Notes: generated by a model from the letters alone, not told the origin. DNA of 64,000 nucleotides from 3-1-20CM-4-69-9 sp963833655 (GCA_963833655.1 CAWHYL010000004.1:124001-188000); one strand, 5' to 3'. Positions 1 to 8,688 are shown, counted from the first letter of the stretch. Translations and numbers: made by a program.

Positions 1-1
1 C

Positions 2-163
2 GTGCCGCTGTTCGTCGGGCCGCGGTGGTCGACGTACAGCACGAGGTACTTCCATTGCTTCGCCAATGCGAAGAACTTCTACGGCGATCCGATCTTCACG
101 ACATTCCCCGACAACATCCTCTCCCTCACCCGGATCTGTCCGGGCGGTAAGAGCGGGGCCTAA
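2..163 (+). CDS. ABC transporter substrate-binding protein, family 5 (C-terminal fragment)
   Basis: The window opens inside this gene; 53 residues and a TAA stop remain. The aromatic-rich tail, with a PLF-GPRWSTYST stretch, matches the way oligopeptide/oligosaccharide binding proteins (SBP_bac_5, DppA/OppA type) end, where a short strand near W-Y-Y packs against the ligand cleft. The link is supported by the next four genes, which are the permeases and ATPases of the same transporter class. It should be an extracytoplasmic, membrane-tethered protein delivering ligand to the permease; the signal sequence lies outside the window. With a GH1 glucosidase in the same operon, a beta-glucoside or cello-oligosaccharide ligand is more likely than a peptide, but that is inference. 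Confidence 0.75.
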   Translation: MPLFVGPRWSTYSTRYFHCFANAKNFYGDPIFTTFPDNILSLTRICPGGKSGA

Positions 164-180
164 CCCCCGAAGGCCCACGA

Positions 181-212
181 CCGGCGGGCGGCCCCTCCTC
201 GTCGCCCGCCGG
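181..212 (+). promoter_or_regulatory. Intercistronic stem-loop with an anti-Shine-Dalgarno loop
   Basis: A perfect 10-bp inverted repeat (181-190 with 203-212) encloses a 12-base loop. The stem sits between the binding-protein stop (161-163) and the first permease start (232), a common site for RNA hairpins that protect the abundant upstream message. The loop contains CCTCCT (194-199), exactly complementary to the permease ribosome site AGGAGG (222-227), so a loop-to-downstream pseudoknot could hide that site. No T-run follows, so it is not a simple terminator. Confidence 0.6.
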
Positions 213-231
213 TCTACGCTCAGGAGGCTGC

Positions 232-1218
232 ATGCGCTGGTTTGCCCGTAGGCTCGGCTTCTACGTCTTCGCGATCTGGGTCGCGCTGACGATCAACTTC
301 CTCTTGCCGAGGCTGATGCCCGGTGACCCGGTCGCCGGTTTGCTGGCGCACCTGACGCCGGCGCAGATCCAGGGCAATCCGGGGATCGTGCATGAGTTCG
401 AGGTTCTGCTCGGCGGGACGCACAACTCGATCTGGCACGACTACGTGACGTACCTGGGCCGGATTGCCCATTTCGATTTCGGCATCTCGACCTCGAACTA
501 TCCGACCCGGGTCTCCGAGGTCGTCGGGAGGACCCTTCCGTACTCGATCTTCCTCGTGGGGGTCGCATTCATCCTCGCCTTCGCCCTCGGCACGGCGATC
601 GGGATGGTCGCCGCCTGGCGCCGCGGTCATACGGTCGACAACGTCGTCGTGCCCGTATTCATGACACTCAGCGCATTGCCGGCGTTCTTCACGGCGCTGC
701 TCGGCCTCTACTTCCTCGGGCTCAAGCTGCACTGGTTCCCGATCCAGCACGCCTACGACAGCGGCGTCACGCCGGGGTTCAACTGGACCTTCGTCTCCAG
801 CGCCTTCCGCCACGCGCAGCTACCGATCCTCGTGATCGTCGCTGCGTTCACCGGCGGCTGGGTCCTCAACATGCGCACTGTGATGATCAACACGATCGGC
901 GAGGACTACGTCCTCATGGCGCAGGCAAAAGGCGTGCGCGACCGGCGCGTGATGACGCAGTATGCGGGGCGTAACGCAATCCTGCCGCCGCTGAACGGCT
1001 TCGCGCCGTTGTTCGCCAGCGCCATCGGCGGGCTCGTCTTCATCGAGTTCGTCTTCAGCTATCCAGGTGCGGGGCTGACGCTGCAACAGGCGGTGCTCGG
1101 CAACGACTACCCGCTCGCGCAGGCGATCCTCGTCGTCCTGTCGATCTGCGTGATCCTCGCAAACCTGTTGATGGACATCGTCAACCTCATCCTCGATCCG
1201 CGTCTGCGGAGCGTCTGA
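232..1218 (+). CDS. ABC transporter permease, DppB/OppB family
   Basis: Integral membrane subunit of a peptide/oligosaccharide ABC importer, 328 residues, the usual DppB length. It begins with the family's R-R-L-G-F-Y start followed by a first membrane span and the N-F-L-L-P-R-L-M-P-G-D motif, has about six hydrophobic segments, and carries the cytoplasmic coupling (EAA-like) loop around residues 224-245 (EDYVLMAQAKG) that contacts the ATPases. AGGAGG lies five bases before the ATG, fixing the start. Its TGA shares one base with the next permease start, so translation is coupled. It forms the channel with the following gene. Confidence 0.9.
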   Translation: MRWFARRLGFYVFAIWVALTINFLLPRLMPGDPVAGLLAHLTPAQIQGNPGIVHEFEVLLGGTHNSIWHDYVTYLGRIAHFDFGISTSNYPTRVSEVVGRTLPYSIFLVGVAFILAFALGTAIGMVAAWRRGHTVDNVVVPVFMTLSALPAFFTALLGLYFLGLKLHWFPIQHAYDSGVTPGFNWTFVSSAFRHAQLPILVIVAAFTGGWVLNMRTVMINTIGEDYVLMAQAKGVRDRRVMTQYAGRNAILPPLNGFAPLFASAIGGLVFIEFVFSYPGAGLTLQQAVLGNDYPLAQAILVVLSICVILANLLMDIVNLILDPRLRSV

Positions 1219-2144
1219 TGTCGCAGTTCGACCCGACCATCGATCTTCCGCTCGCGGCGCCGCCTGCGCGCGTGCATGGCCGCCTGCGCATCCCCGGGTG
1301 GCTGGTGTTGCTGTGGCGCAACCGCAAGTCGCGTGTCGGCATCCTGATGGTCGCATCGATGATCGTGCTCGCGCTGATCGCGCCGCTGATCTCGGTCGCG
1401 CACCCGAACGACTTCAACCTCCTTGCGGCGAAGCAGGCGCCGTCGTGGCATCACCTGTTCGGCACGACCGACCAGGGCAGCGACATCTTCTCGCAGGTGG
1501 CGCTCGGCGCCAGGCGCTCGCTGCTGCTCGGGTTTGTCGCGGCGCTGCTCGCGACGGCGCTCGCCGCGACGCTCGGCGTGACCGCGGCGTACTCCGGCGG
1601 CATCGTCGACGAGATCATCAACTTCTTCATCAGCGTCTTTCTCGTCATTCCCGCGATCCCGCTGCTCGTCGTCATCTCCGGCTTCAGCAAGACCCGCGGG
1701 ATGTGGACGATGGTCTTCTGTATCGCCGCGGTGTTATGGGCGTTCGAGGCGCGGATCCTGCGCGGGCAGGCGCTCTCGCTGAAGAGCCGCGACTTCGTGC
1801 TCTCGGCGAAGGCGAGCGGCGAGTCGACCCGGCGTATCGTCTTCGCCGAGCTGATGCCGAACATGATCAGCCGCATTGCGGCGGCGTTCGTGCTCGTCTT
1901 CTACATCGCGCTGCTCACCGATGCCGGCCTCGAGTTTCTCGGGCTTGGCGACATGACCGGGACGAGCTGGGGCGTCACGCTCTATTGGGCGCAGGTCAAC
2001 TCAACCGTGCTGCAGGGCGAGTGGTGGCCGTTCTTCTTCCCGGGTGCCGCGCTCGCGTTCACCGTGCTCGGCCTCGTGCTGCTGCTGGCCGGCATCGACG
2101 AGGTCAGCAACCCGCGACTGCGCACGGAAAGCGCGTCAACATGA
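1218..2144 (+). CDS. ABC transporter permease, DppC/OppC family
   Basis: Second membrane subunit of the importer, 308 residues. After a short cytoplasmic N-terminus come a first membrane segment near residues 45-62, the H-L-F-G-T-T-D-Q-G-S-D motif typical of DppC, a membrane bundle, and the EAA coupling loop around residue 188 (SRDFVLSAKASG). It ends with the D-E-V-S-N-P-R-L-R family signature. The ATG overlaps the upstream TGA by one base, and its own stop overlaps the next start as ATGA, so the transporter genes are tightly coupled. It pairs with the preceding permease as a heterodimer. Confidence 0.9.
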   Translation: MSQFDPTIDLPLAAPPARVHGRLRIPGWLVLLWRNRKSRVGILMVASMIVLALIAPLISVAHPNDFNLLAAKQAPSWHHLFGTTDQGSDIFSQVALGARRSLLLGFVAALLATALAATLGVTAAYSGGIVDEIINFFISVFLVIPAIPLLVVISGFSKTRGMWTMVFCIAAVLWAFEARILRGQALSLKSRDFVLSAKASGESTRRIVFAELMPNMISRIAAAFVLVFYIALLTDAGLEFLGLGDMTGTSWGVTLYWAQVNSTVLQGEWWPFFFPGAALAFTVLGLVLLLAGIDEVSNPRLRTESAST

Positions 2145-3160
2145 CGGCTCTGATGGAAGCGCCGGTCGAGCCGCGGACGCATACCCCCGCCCTACTCGAG
2201 CTGCGCGGGCTGACGGTGGACTATGGAAACGCGCGCGCGGTCGACGGCGTCGACCTCAACATCCACGAGGGCGAGATCCTCGGCCTCGCGGGCGAGTCCG
2301 CCTGCGGCAAGACCACGATCGCGAACGCCGTGATGCAGATCCTGCGCCCACCGGGGCGCATCGCCGGGGGGAGCGTGCTCTTCCGAGGCGACGACCTCGT
2401 CGGCAAGAGCGCCGAGGAGATGCGGCGGTTCCGCTGGTTGAACGTCTCGATGGTGTTCCAGAGCGCGATGAACGCGCTCAACCCGGTCATGCGCGTCGGC
2501 GACCAGTTCGTCGACGCGATGCGTGCGCACGAGAAGATCGACAAGCGCAGCGCGCTGAAGCAGGCCGAGGAGCTGCTCGAGCTCGTCGGGATCGATCGCC
2601 GGCGGATACGCGCGTACCCGCACGAGCTCTCGGGCGGCATGCGTCAGCGCGTGATCATCGCGATCGCGCTGGCGCTCAATCCCGAGCTGATCATTCTCGA
2701 CGAGCCGACGACGGCGCTCGACGTCGTGGTGCAGCGAGAGATCATGCAGCAGGTCGAGGCGCTGAAGCGGGACTTCGGCTTCGCCGTCCTCTTCATCACG
2801 CACGACGTCTCGCTCCTGCTCGAGTTCGCGGACCGGATCGCGATCATGTACGCGGGCGAGGTCGTCGAGACGGCGCCCGCCGAGCGGATCGGCACGGATC
2901 CACAGCACCCGTACACACAGGGCCTGCTGCAGTCGTTCCCGCCGCTGACCGGCCCGCTCGAGCACCTGACGGGGATCCCCGGCTCGCCGCCCGACCTGCG
3001 GAACCCGCCGAGCGGCTGCCGCTTCCATCCGCGCTGCCCGTACTGCACGGGCGACAACTCGGCGCTCTACCGCCGTCAGACCACGGAGCACCCGGCGCTG
3101 CGCGAGGTTGCACCCGGCCACGCCGTCGCCTGCCACCTCGTCGAGGAGCGAAACGCATGA
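2141..3160 (+). CDS. ABC transporter ATP-binding protein, DppD/OppD family
   Basis: First nucleotide-binding subunit of the importer, 339 residues. It has a P-loop at residues 51-59, an ABC signature LSGGMRQR near residue 164, a Walker B IILDEPTTALD, an H-loop ITHDV, and the C-terminal oligopeptide-transporter extension with cysteines (RFHPRCPYC) seen in OppD/DppD proteins, which in relatives bind an Fe-S cluster. One oddity: the P-loop reads GESACGKTT rather than the usual GESGCGKST, an alanine at a normally glycine position; the catalytic lysine is kept. The ATG overlaps the upstream stop by four bases. It should pair with the next ATPase. Confidence 0.9.
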   Translation: MTALMEAPVEPRTHTPALLELRGLTVDYGNARAVDGVDLNIHEGEILGLAGESACGKTTIANAVMQILRPPGRIAGGSVLFRGDDLVGKSAEEMRRFRWLNVSMVFQSAMNALNPVMRVGDQFVDAMRAHEKIDKRSALKQAEELLELVGIDRRRIRAYPHELSGGMRQRVIIAIALALNPELIILDEPTTALDVVVQREIMQQVEALKRDFGFAVLFITHDVSLLLEFADRIAIMYAGEVVETAPAERIGTDPQHPYTQGLLQSFPPLTGPLEHLTGIPGSPPDLRNPPSGCRFHPRCPYCTGDNSALYRRQTTEHPALREVAPGHAVACHLVEERNA

Positions 3161-4122
3161 GTGCCGCCGCCCCGCTCGAGGTTCGCGGGCTGACGAAGCA
3201 CTTCGCACGCGTCCACGCGGTCGACGACGTCTCGTTCGAGCTGCGGCCGGGAACGATCACCGCGCTCGTCGGCGAGAGCGGCAGCGGCAAGAGCACGGTC
3301 GCACGTCTGCTCGCACGACTCCACGACCCGACGTCCGGCTCGGTGCTGTGGGAAGGCGGCGACGTGTCGCGCGTGCGCAGGCACCGCGACGTGTTGCGTT
3401 ACCGCTCCGAGGTGCAGCTCATCTTCCAGGATCCATTCGATTCCCTGAACCCGGTCAAGACCGTGCACCACCACGTCGAGCGTCCTCTGCGGATTCACAG
3501 GATCGTGCCGCGCGACCGCATCGAGGAGCGCGTTTCCGAGCTGCTGCGGGCCGTCGGGCTCGTGCCTCCGCACGAGATCGCCGCGAAGTATCCGCACGAG
3601 CTCTCCGGCGGCCAGCGGCAGCGCGTCTCGCTCGCGCGCGTGCTCGCCGTCGAGCCTAAGGTGATCCTCGCGGACGAGCCGACGAGCATGCTCGACGTCT
3701 CGATCCGGATCGGCATCCTCAACCTGATGAGGCGGCTGAAGGACGAGCGCGACATCGCGTTCCTCTTCGTCACGCACGACCTCGCGAGCGCGCGCTACGT
3801 CGCCGACGACCTGCTCGTCATGTACGCCGGGCAGATCGTCGAGGGCGGGCCCGTCGAGGAGGTGCTCGCGTCGCCGCTCCATCCCTACACGCGGCTTCTG
3901 CTGGCGGCCGTTCCCGATCCCGCCAGGCGTCTCCATACGGAGCGGATCGAGGAACGGCCCGGGCTCATAGCCGCCGCGATCGACCCGCCCGAGGGCTGCC
4001 GCTTCGTCTCCCGCTGTCCGATCGCCGTCGACGTCTGCTCGCGGGTCACGCCGCAGCTCGTCGAGGCGCGCCCGCAGCACTCCGGCCGCTGTCACGTCAC
4101 CGCTCCCGAAAGGACTTCATGA
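3157..4122 (+). CDS. ABC transporter ATP-binding protein, DppF/OppF family
   Basis: Second nucleotide-binding subunit, 321 residues, with P-loop GESGSGKST at residues 39-47, signature LSGGQRQR, Walker B VILADEPTSMLD and H-loop VTHDL, plus the cysteine-bearing C-terminal tail (CRFVSRCPIAVDVC). It starts at an ATG overlapping the previous stop (ATGA) and its stop overlaps the glucosidase start in the same way, so transporter and sugar hydrolase are co-translated. A heterodimer with the preceding ATPase would power import of the ligand bound by the protein whose end opens this window. Confidence 0.9.
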   Translation: MSAAAPLEVRGLTKHFARVHAVDDVSFELRPGTITALVGESGSGKSTVARLLARLHDPTSGSVLWEGGDVSRVRRHRDVLRYRSEVQLIFQDPFDSLNPVKTVHHHVERPLRIHRIVPRDRIEERVSELLRAVGLVPPHEIAAKYPHELSGGQRQRVSLARVLAVEPKVILADEPTSMLDVSIRIGILNLMRRLKDERDIAFLFVTHDLASARYVADDLLVMYAGQIVEGGPVEEVLASPLHPYTRLLLAAVPDPARRLHTERIEERPGLIAAAIDPPEGCRFVSRCPIAVDVCSRVTPQLVEARPQHSGRCHVTAPERTS

Positions 4123-5480
4123 CCATCGACTCGAGCTCGTTTCCGTCCGACTTCGTGTGGGGCGCTGCCACGGCGTCGTACCAGATCGAGGGTGCCGCCC
4201 ACGAGGACGGACGCGGCGAGAGCGTTTGGGACCGCTTCTGCGCGACACCCGGGAAGGTACGCGGCGGCGACACCGGCGACGTCGCGTGCGATTTCTACCA
4301 CCGCTACACGGAGGACGTGCGCCTGATGAAGGAGCTCGGGCTCGACGCGTTCCGCTTCTCGATCGCGTGGCCGCGTGTGCTGCCCGACGGCCGCGGCGCT
4401 GTCAATGCGGCCGGCCTCGATTTCTACGATCGGCTGGTCGACGAGCTGCTCGCGAACGAGATCGAGCCGTTCGCGACGCTCTTTCACTGGGACACCCCGC
4501 AGGCGCTGGAGGACGAGGGCGGCTGGCGAGCACGCTCGACGGCCGAGGCGTACCTCGAGTACGCCGAAGCAGTCGTCGGACGGCTCGGCGACCGCGTGCG
4601 CCACTGGATCACGCACAACGAGCCGTGGGTGTACGCGTGGGTCGCAAACGCGTGGGGCCTGCACGCGCCCGGAAGGACGAGCGAGGTGGACGCCGTCGCC
4701 GTTGCCCACCACCTCTTGCTGGCGCACGGCTGGGCGGTCGAGGCGATCCGCGGGCTGTCCCCGCAAGCGCGTGTCGGGATCACGCTGAACCTCGCGCACA
4801 TCTATCCGGCGACCGATACGCCCGAGGACGAGGCCGCTGCGTACCGGCGCGACGGCGAGGACAACCGCTGGTTCCTCGATCCCATCTTCCGCGGCTCGTA
4901 CCCGGCCGACCTGCTCGACCGGAACGAGCTCGTCGCGCCGCATGTCCGAGACGGAGACCTCGAGGCGATCTCGGCGCCGCTCGACTTCCTCGGCGTCAAC
5001 AACTACTCGCGCTTCATCGTCGCGGCCGGCGCCGACGGGCCGCAGGTCGTCGGGAATCCCGATGCCGAGCACACGGACATGGGCTGGGAGGTGTACCCCG
5101 ACGGCTTGCACGACGTGCTGATGCGAGTCACGCGCGAGTACGAGCCGCCGGCGATCTACATCACGGAGAACGGTGCCGCCTTCCCGGACGTGCGCGTGCA
5201 CGACGGCCACGTGCACGACCTGGAGCGGACGGCGTACCTCGAGTCGTACATCGCCGCGGTCGGCCGCGCGATCGCCGGCGATGCGCCGGTGAAGGGCTAC
5301 TTCGTGTGGAGCCTCCTCGACAACTTCGAGTGGGCGTTCGGCTACTCGAAGCGGTTCGGGATCGTCTACATCGACTTTCCGACACTCGAGCGCGTGCCGA
5401 AGGACAGCTTCTACTGGTATCGCGACCTCATCGGGAGCCGACGCGACGCGCCGCGTCCGTCGCCGATCGCCGCGGCTTGA
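4119..5480 (+). CDS. GH1 family beta-glucosidase
   Basis: Cytoplasmic glycoside hydrolase family 1 enzyme, 453 residues, full length for the family and without a signal peptide. The N-terminal FVWGAATASYQIEG motif, the acid/base glutamate E168 in THNEPW and the nucleophile E350 in ITENGA are all present, as is the C-terminal DNFEW substrate-binding motif. It should release glucose (or a related sugar) from beta-linked disaccharides. It is the last catabolic gene of the ABC operon, overlapping the ATPase stop by four bases, so it probably cleaves what the transporter brings in. Cellobiose or short cello-oligosaccharides are the simplest substrates; aryl glucosides are possible. Confidence 0.92.
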   Translation: MTIDSSSFPSDFVWGAATASYQIEGAAHEDGRGESVWDRFCATPGKVRGGDTGDVACDFYHRYTEDVRLMKELGLDAFRFSIAWPRVLPDGRGAVNAAGLDFYDRLVDELLANEIEPFATLFHWDTPQALEDEGGWRARSTAEAYLEYAEAVVGRLGDRVRHWITHNEPWVYAWVANAWGLHAPGRTSEVDAVAVAHHLLLAHGWAVEAIRGLSPQARVGITLNLAHIYPATDTPEDEAAAYRRDGEDNRWFLDPIFRGSYPADLLDRNELVAPHVRDGDLEAISAPLDFLGVNNYSRFIVAAGADGPQVVGNPDAEHTDMGWEVYPDGLHDVLMRVTREYEPPAIYITENGAAFPDVRVHDGHVHDLERTAYLESYIAAVGRAIAGDAPVKGYFVWSLLDNFEWAFGYSKRFGIVYIDFPTLERVPKDSFYWYRDLIGSRRDAPRPSPIAAA

Positions 5481-5481
5481 G

Positions 5482-6507
5482 GTGAAGGCGCTCGCCGTCG
5501 CCGTCGCGATCGCCGCGCTGGCGGCGGCGGGCTCGGCGAGCAGCGCGCGCTCCGACCGCTTCGTCGGGCGCGCCGTGGCGTCCGACCGGTCCGACCGCCA
5601 GCTCGTCAACGCCTGGGGCCTCGCGGCGAGCCCGACCGGGCCGTGGTGGGTCGCGAACGAGGCGCGTGCGTCGAGCACGCTCTACGACGGGAACGGCCGC
5701 AAGCAGGCGTTGACGGTGCGTGTCCTGGGCGGGCCGACGGGTGTCGTCTACTACGGCGGACGCGGTTTCGTCGTGCGCGCCGGCCGATCCGCCGGGCCGG
5801 CGCGGTTCCTGTACGCCTGCGAGGACGGAACCGTTCGCGCCTGGAGCCCCGTCGTGCCGAACAGCTGGTCGACGGAAGCGGTCGTCGCGGTCGACGACGG
5901 CCCGACCGGCGCCGTGTTCCGCGGGCTCGCGCTCGCCCGCAACCGGCTGTACGTCGCGGACTTCCACAACGCGCGCGTGCTCGTCTACGACTCCCACTGG
6001 CGGCGGCTCCATCGGCCGGGTGCGTTCGCGGATCCGGGCATTCCCGTGTGGTACGCGCCGTTCGGCATCCAGGCCATTGGCGAGCACATCTTCGTGACGT
6101 ACGCGTGGCGCGCTCCGGTCGACGGCAACGACGCGCCGACCGGCGGTTACGTCGACGAGTTCGATCTCGACGGCCGCCTCGTCGCGCGCGTCGCGAACAA
6201 GGATCAGCTCGACGAGCCCTGGGGCGTCGCGCTCGCGCCGCAGGGATTCGGTCGGTTCGGCGGCGACCTGCTCGTCGCGAACTTCGGGACCGGCGCGATC
6301 AACGCGTACGTGCGCGACGGCAAGGGCTGGCGCCTGCGCGGACGGCTGCCGGTGAAGGCACCGGGGGTGTGGGGCATTGCGTTCGGCAACGGCGCCGGCG
6401 CGGGCCCGCGCACGACGCTCTTCTACGCCGCAGGCCCGCACCGCTGGCACGGCGCGACGGAGGTCGACATCCACGGCGTGCTCGGCGCGATCAGCCCTGG
6501 GGTCTGA
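5482..6507 (+). CDS. Secreted TIGR03118-family protein
   Basis: A 341-residue protein starting at GTG, two bases after the glucosidase stop, with a short signal peptide (about residues 1-22, ending A-S-S-A-R-S). The mature part starts with the NAWGLAASPTGPWWVANE motif and has repeated short beta blades such as NPWGV/EPWGVALAP and DLLVANFGTG, characteristic of the TIGR03118 family, which is probably a beta-propeller and has no known function. It lies at the end of the sugar-uptake operon and may act outside the cell. Its last codons and stop (SPGV then TGA) are formed by a half-copy of the repeat described at 6511-6562. Confidence 0.75.
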   Translation: MKALAVAVAIAALAAAGSASSARSDRFVGRAVASDRSDRQLVNAWGLAASPTGPWWVANEARASSTLYDGNGRKQALTVRVLGGPTGVVYYGGRGFVVRAGRSAGPARFLYACEDGTVRAWSPVVPNSWSTEAVVAVDDGPTGAVFRGLALARNRLYVADFHNARVLVYDSHWRRLHRPGAFADPGIPVWYAPFGIQAIGEHIFVTYAWRAPVDGNDAPTGGYVDEFDLDGRLVARVANKDQLDEPWGVALAPQGFGRFGGDLLVANFGTGAINAYVRDGKGWRLRGRLPVKAPGVWGIAFGNGAGAGPRTTLFYAAGPHRWHGATEVDIHGVLGAISPGV

Positions 6508-6510
6508 CAG

Positions 6511-6562
6511 GTCTCAAAAACCTAAGTGCTGGGGTCAGGCCCCTGCGGGGGCTTGACCCCTC
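6511..6562 (+). repeat. Dispersed terminator-like repeat, copy 1
   Basis: Between the two convergent genes sits a GC-rich dyad: GGGGTCA (6531-6537) pairs with TGACCCC (6554-6560), with C4/G4 inside and a three-base loop, next to an A5 run at 6516-6520. On the minus strand this is a hairpin followed by T5, i.e. a terminator for the LacI gene. The LacI reading frame runs through the hairpin and stops (TAG, 6524-6522) just before the T-run. A partial extra arm lies at 6497-6508. Related copies are at 12950-12982 and, inverted, at 29524-29587. Confidence 0.75.
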
Positions 6563-7547
6563 CCGTCGAACCGCGGACAACGAGTTCCACCGGCAGGATC
6601 GTGTCCGGCGCGTTGGTATCCGGGTGCTCGATCAGCTCGAGCGCGCGCTCTGCGGCGAGCGTGCCGAGCTTCTCTCGGTCCTGCCGGATCGTCGTCAGCG
6701 GCGGATACGCGAGCGCGGCTGCCTCGATGTCGTCGAAACCGATCACGGCGACGTCGCGTCCCGGCTCCAGCCCCGCCTCGCGAATCGCCTGCAGAGCCGA
6801 CAGCGCCATCAGGTCGGACGCGGCGACGATCGCGCTCGGGCGTTCGGCGAGCGCCAGCAGCGCCGACGTTGCCTGATACCCGCCGGCGGAGGAGAAGTCG
6901 GCATTTCTGACGTAGCCGTCCGGCAGATCGAGCCCGAGCACGCGCGTCTCGTGCTCGAACGCCGCGATTCGATCGGCGCCCGCGACGGTGTTGCGCGCAC
7001 CGGCGATGTGCGCGATCTTGCGATGCCCGAGCTCGTGGAGATGGGTGAGCGCCAGGCGCACGCCCTGGGCATGATCGGAGCCGACAAATGCGTTCCGGCG
7101 GCCGCCGACGCGCACGTCGACGCCGACGTAGGGGATCGCCCGCAGCCAGAGATCGGTGACGAGCGGGTCGCTCCCGTCGACGCCGATCAGGATCGCCGCG
7201 TCGAAGCGATGGTGGACGCCGAGCTCGATCGGCTGAAGCAGCAGGGCCTCGTAGTCCGCGCGCGCGAGCCGGCGCGAGATCGCGGCCAGCACGTGCCCGA
7301 AGAAGAGGAGCGAGAGGTCGCGGTGCCCGGCGTTGTCGCCGACGACGACCGCGACGAGCTGGGTCCGCTGCGTCACGAGTCCGCGCGCCGCCGGATCCGC
7401 GCTGTAGCCGACGCTCCGGGCCACCTCGCGCACACGCTCGCGCGTCTCCAGGCTGACGTCGCCACGATCGTTGAGCACGCGCGATACCGTCGCGATCGAC
7501 ACCCCGGCTCGGTCGGCGACGTCGCGGATCGTGGGCCTCCTGCTCAT
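6522..7547 (-). CDS. LacI-family transcriptional regulator
   Basis: A 341-residue regulator. Residues 1-55 hold the classic LacI DNA-binding unit (TIRDVADRAGVSIATVSRVLN followed by a hinge helix); the rest is a periplasmic-binding-protein-like sugar sensor (VAVVVGDN, VIGFDDIEAAAL, the LTTIRQDREKLG block). It faces the ABC/GH1 operon tail to tail, so it is the likely sugar-responsive repressor of that operon or of the divergent MoxR operon; its operator was not identified with confidence. The last ten or so residues (GVKPPQGPDPS) are encoded by the inserted terminator-like repeat and are not part of the conserved fold. Confidence 0.9.
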   Translation of the reverse strand: MSRRPTIRDVADRAGVSIATVSRVLNDRGDVSLETRERVREVARSVGYSADPAARGLVTQRTQLVAVVVGDNAGHRDLSLLFFGHVLAAISRRLARADYEALLLQPIELGVHHRFDAAILIGVDGSDPLVTDLWLRAIPYVGVDVRVGGRRNAFVGSDHAQGVRLALTHLHELGHRKIAHIAGARNTVAGADRIAAFEHETRVLGLDLPDGYVRNADFSSAGGYQATSALLALAERPSAIVAASDLMALSALQAIREAGLEPGRDVAVIGFDDIEAAALAYPPLTTIRQDREKLGTLAAERALELIEHPDTNAPDTILPVELVVRGSTGGVKPPQGPDPST

Positions 7548-7626
7548 TCGTTCCTAACAAATAGCTGTTCCGGTAGTCCAAGACAGCGGCTGCTGCTGCG
7601 CGACCCCCCTAGAATCGAGGAGGCTC

Positions 7627-8685
7627 ATGGAACCGACTGAGGTGGCTCGTCTGCAGGGCTCGAACCGTTTTCAGGAGGCCGCAGAGCTCTCCGACCGCTT
7701 CCTCGAGAACATCGAGACGGTCGTGCACGGAAAGCGCGACGAGATCAAGCTCGTCCTCGCTGCCTTGTTGTGCGGTGGGCACGTCCTGTTCGAGGACGTG
7801 CCTGGAACGGCGAAAACGGTTCTCGCGCGCGCGATTGCGGCGACGATCGAGGGCGCGACGCCGTCGCGCATCCAGTGCACTCCCGACCTGCAGCCCACCG
7901 ACGTCACCGGCCTCGCGATCTACAACCAGCGCGACCGGGACTTCGAATTCCGGCCCGGCCCGATCTTTGCGAACGTCGTGCTCGTCGACGAGATCAACCG
8001 CGCGATGCCCAAGACCCAGTCGGCGTTGCTCGAGGCCATGGCGGAGCACCAGGTGACGGTCGACGGGCAGACGCGCGTGCTCCCCGATCCGTTCCTCCTG
8101 ATCGCGACGGAGAACCCGATCGAGTACGAGGGCACGTTCCCGCTGCCCGAGGCGCAGCTCGACCGCTTCTTCCTCAAGACCGCGCTCGGCTATCCGTCGT
8201 CCGACCAGGAGCTCCAGATCGTAGACGAGCAGCGTCACGGACACCCGCTGCGCCGGCTGCAGCCGGTCATCGGCGTCGAGGACGTACACGCGATGCGCGA
8301 GGCCGTCACCGCCGTGTACGTCGACGTCATGTTGCAGCGCTGGATCGTCGAGCTCGTCCGCGCGACGCGCGGGCTCGAGGAGATCGCCGTCGGCGCCTCC
8401 GTGCGCGGGAGCCTCGCGCTCGAGCGCGCGGCGCGCGCGTGGGCGCTGCTCGACCACAGGCCGTACGTCGTCCCCGAGGACATCGAGCGGCTCTTCACCA
8501 CGGTGCTCTTGCACCGCATCGTGTTCCGTCCGACATTCCTCGCCGAGGCGCGGCGCGTCGGCTGGGATGCAGCGGTCGAGGGCGTCGCGGAGAAGTGCTT
8601 CGCGGCGGCGCCGCGGCCGGCGGCCGAGCCGCCGCAGGAGCAGCGTGCTCCGGAGCGGCTTCCTGTGGCCCAGCCCAGCGACTAG
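7627..8685 (+). CDS. MoxR-family AAA+ ATPase
   Basis: A 352-residue AAA+ chaperone-type ATPase of the MoxR group. It has a P-loop of the MoxR kind (VPGTAKT, near residues 58-64), a Walker B with LVDEINR near residues 119-125, and the ATENPIEYEGTFPLPEAQLDRF region with sensor and pore-loop residues. MoxR proteins are thought to insert cofactors or remodel complexes together with VWA-domain partners. It heads a six-gene operon (DUF58, membrane protein, VWA, TPR-like, VWA). A GAGGAGG site lies just before the ATG. A TAGAAT box at 7610-7615 is possible but overlaps that site. Confidence 0.9.
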   Translation: MEPTEVARLQGSNRFQEAAELSDRFLENIETVVHGKRDEIKLVLAALLCGGHVLFEDVPGTAKTVLARAIAATIEGATPSRIQCTPDLQPTDVTGLAIYNQRDRDFEFRPGPIFANVVLVDEINRAMPKTQSALLEAMAEHQVTVDGQTRVLPDPFLLIATENPIEYEGTFPLPEAQLDRFFLKTALGYPSSDQELQIVDEQRHGHPLRRLQPVIGVEDVHAMREAVTAVYVDVMLQRWIVELVRATRGLEEIAVGASVRGSLALERAARAWALLDHRPYVVPEDIERLFTTVLLHRIVFRPTFLAEARRVGWDAAVEGVAEKCFAAAPRPAAEPPQEQRAPERLPVAQPSD

Positions 8686-8688
8686 CCC

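Noticed and set aside
4092..5678. A 528-residue minus-strand frame opposite the GH1 gene
   Set aside because: Composition typical of reverse-strand GC bias; GH1 has catalytic motifs and operon overlaps.
7548..7600. LacI operator between lacI and MoxR
   Set aside because: Only a weak AACA/TGTT dyad is visible; not strong enough to report as a site.
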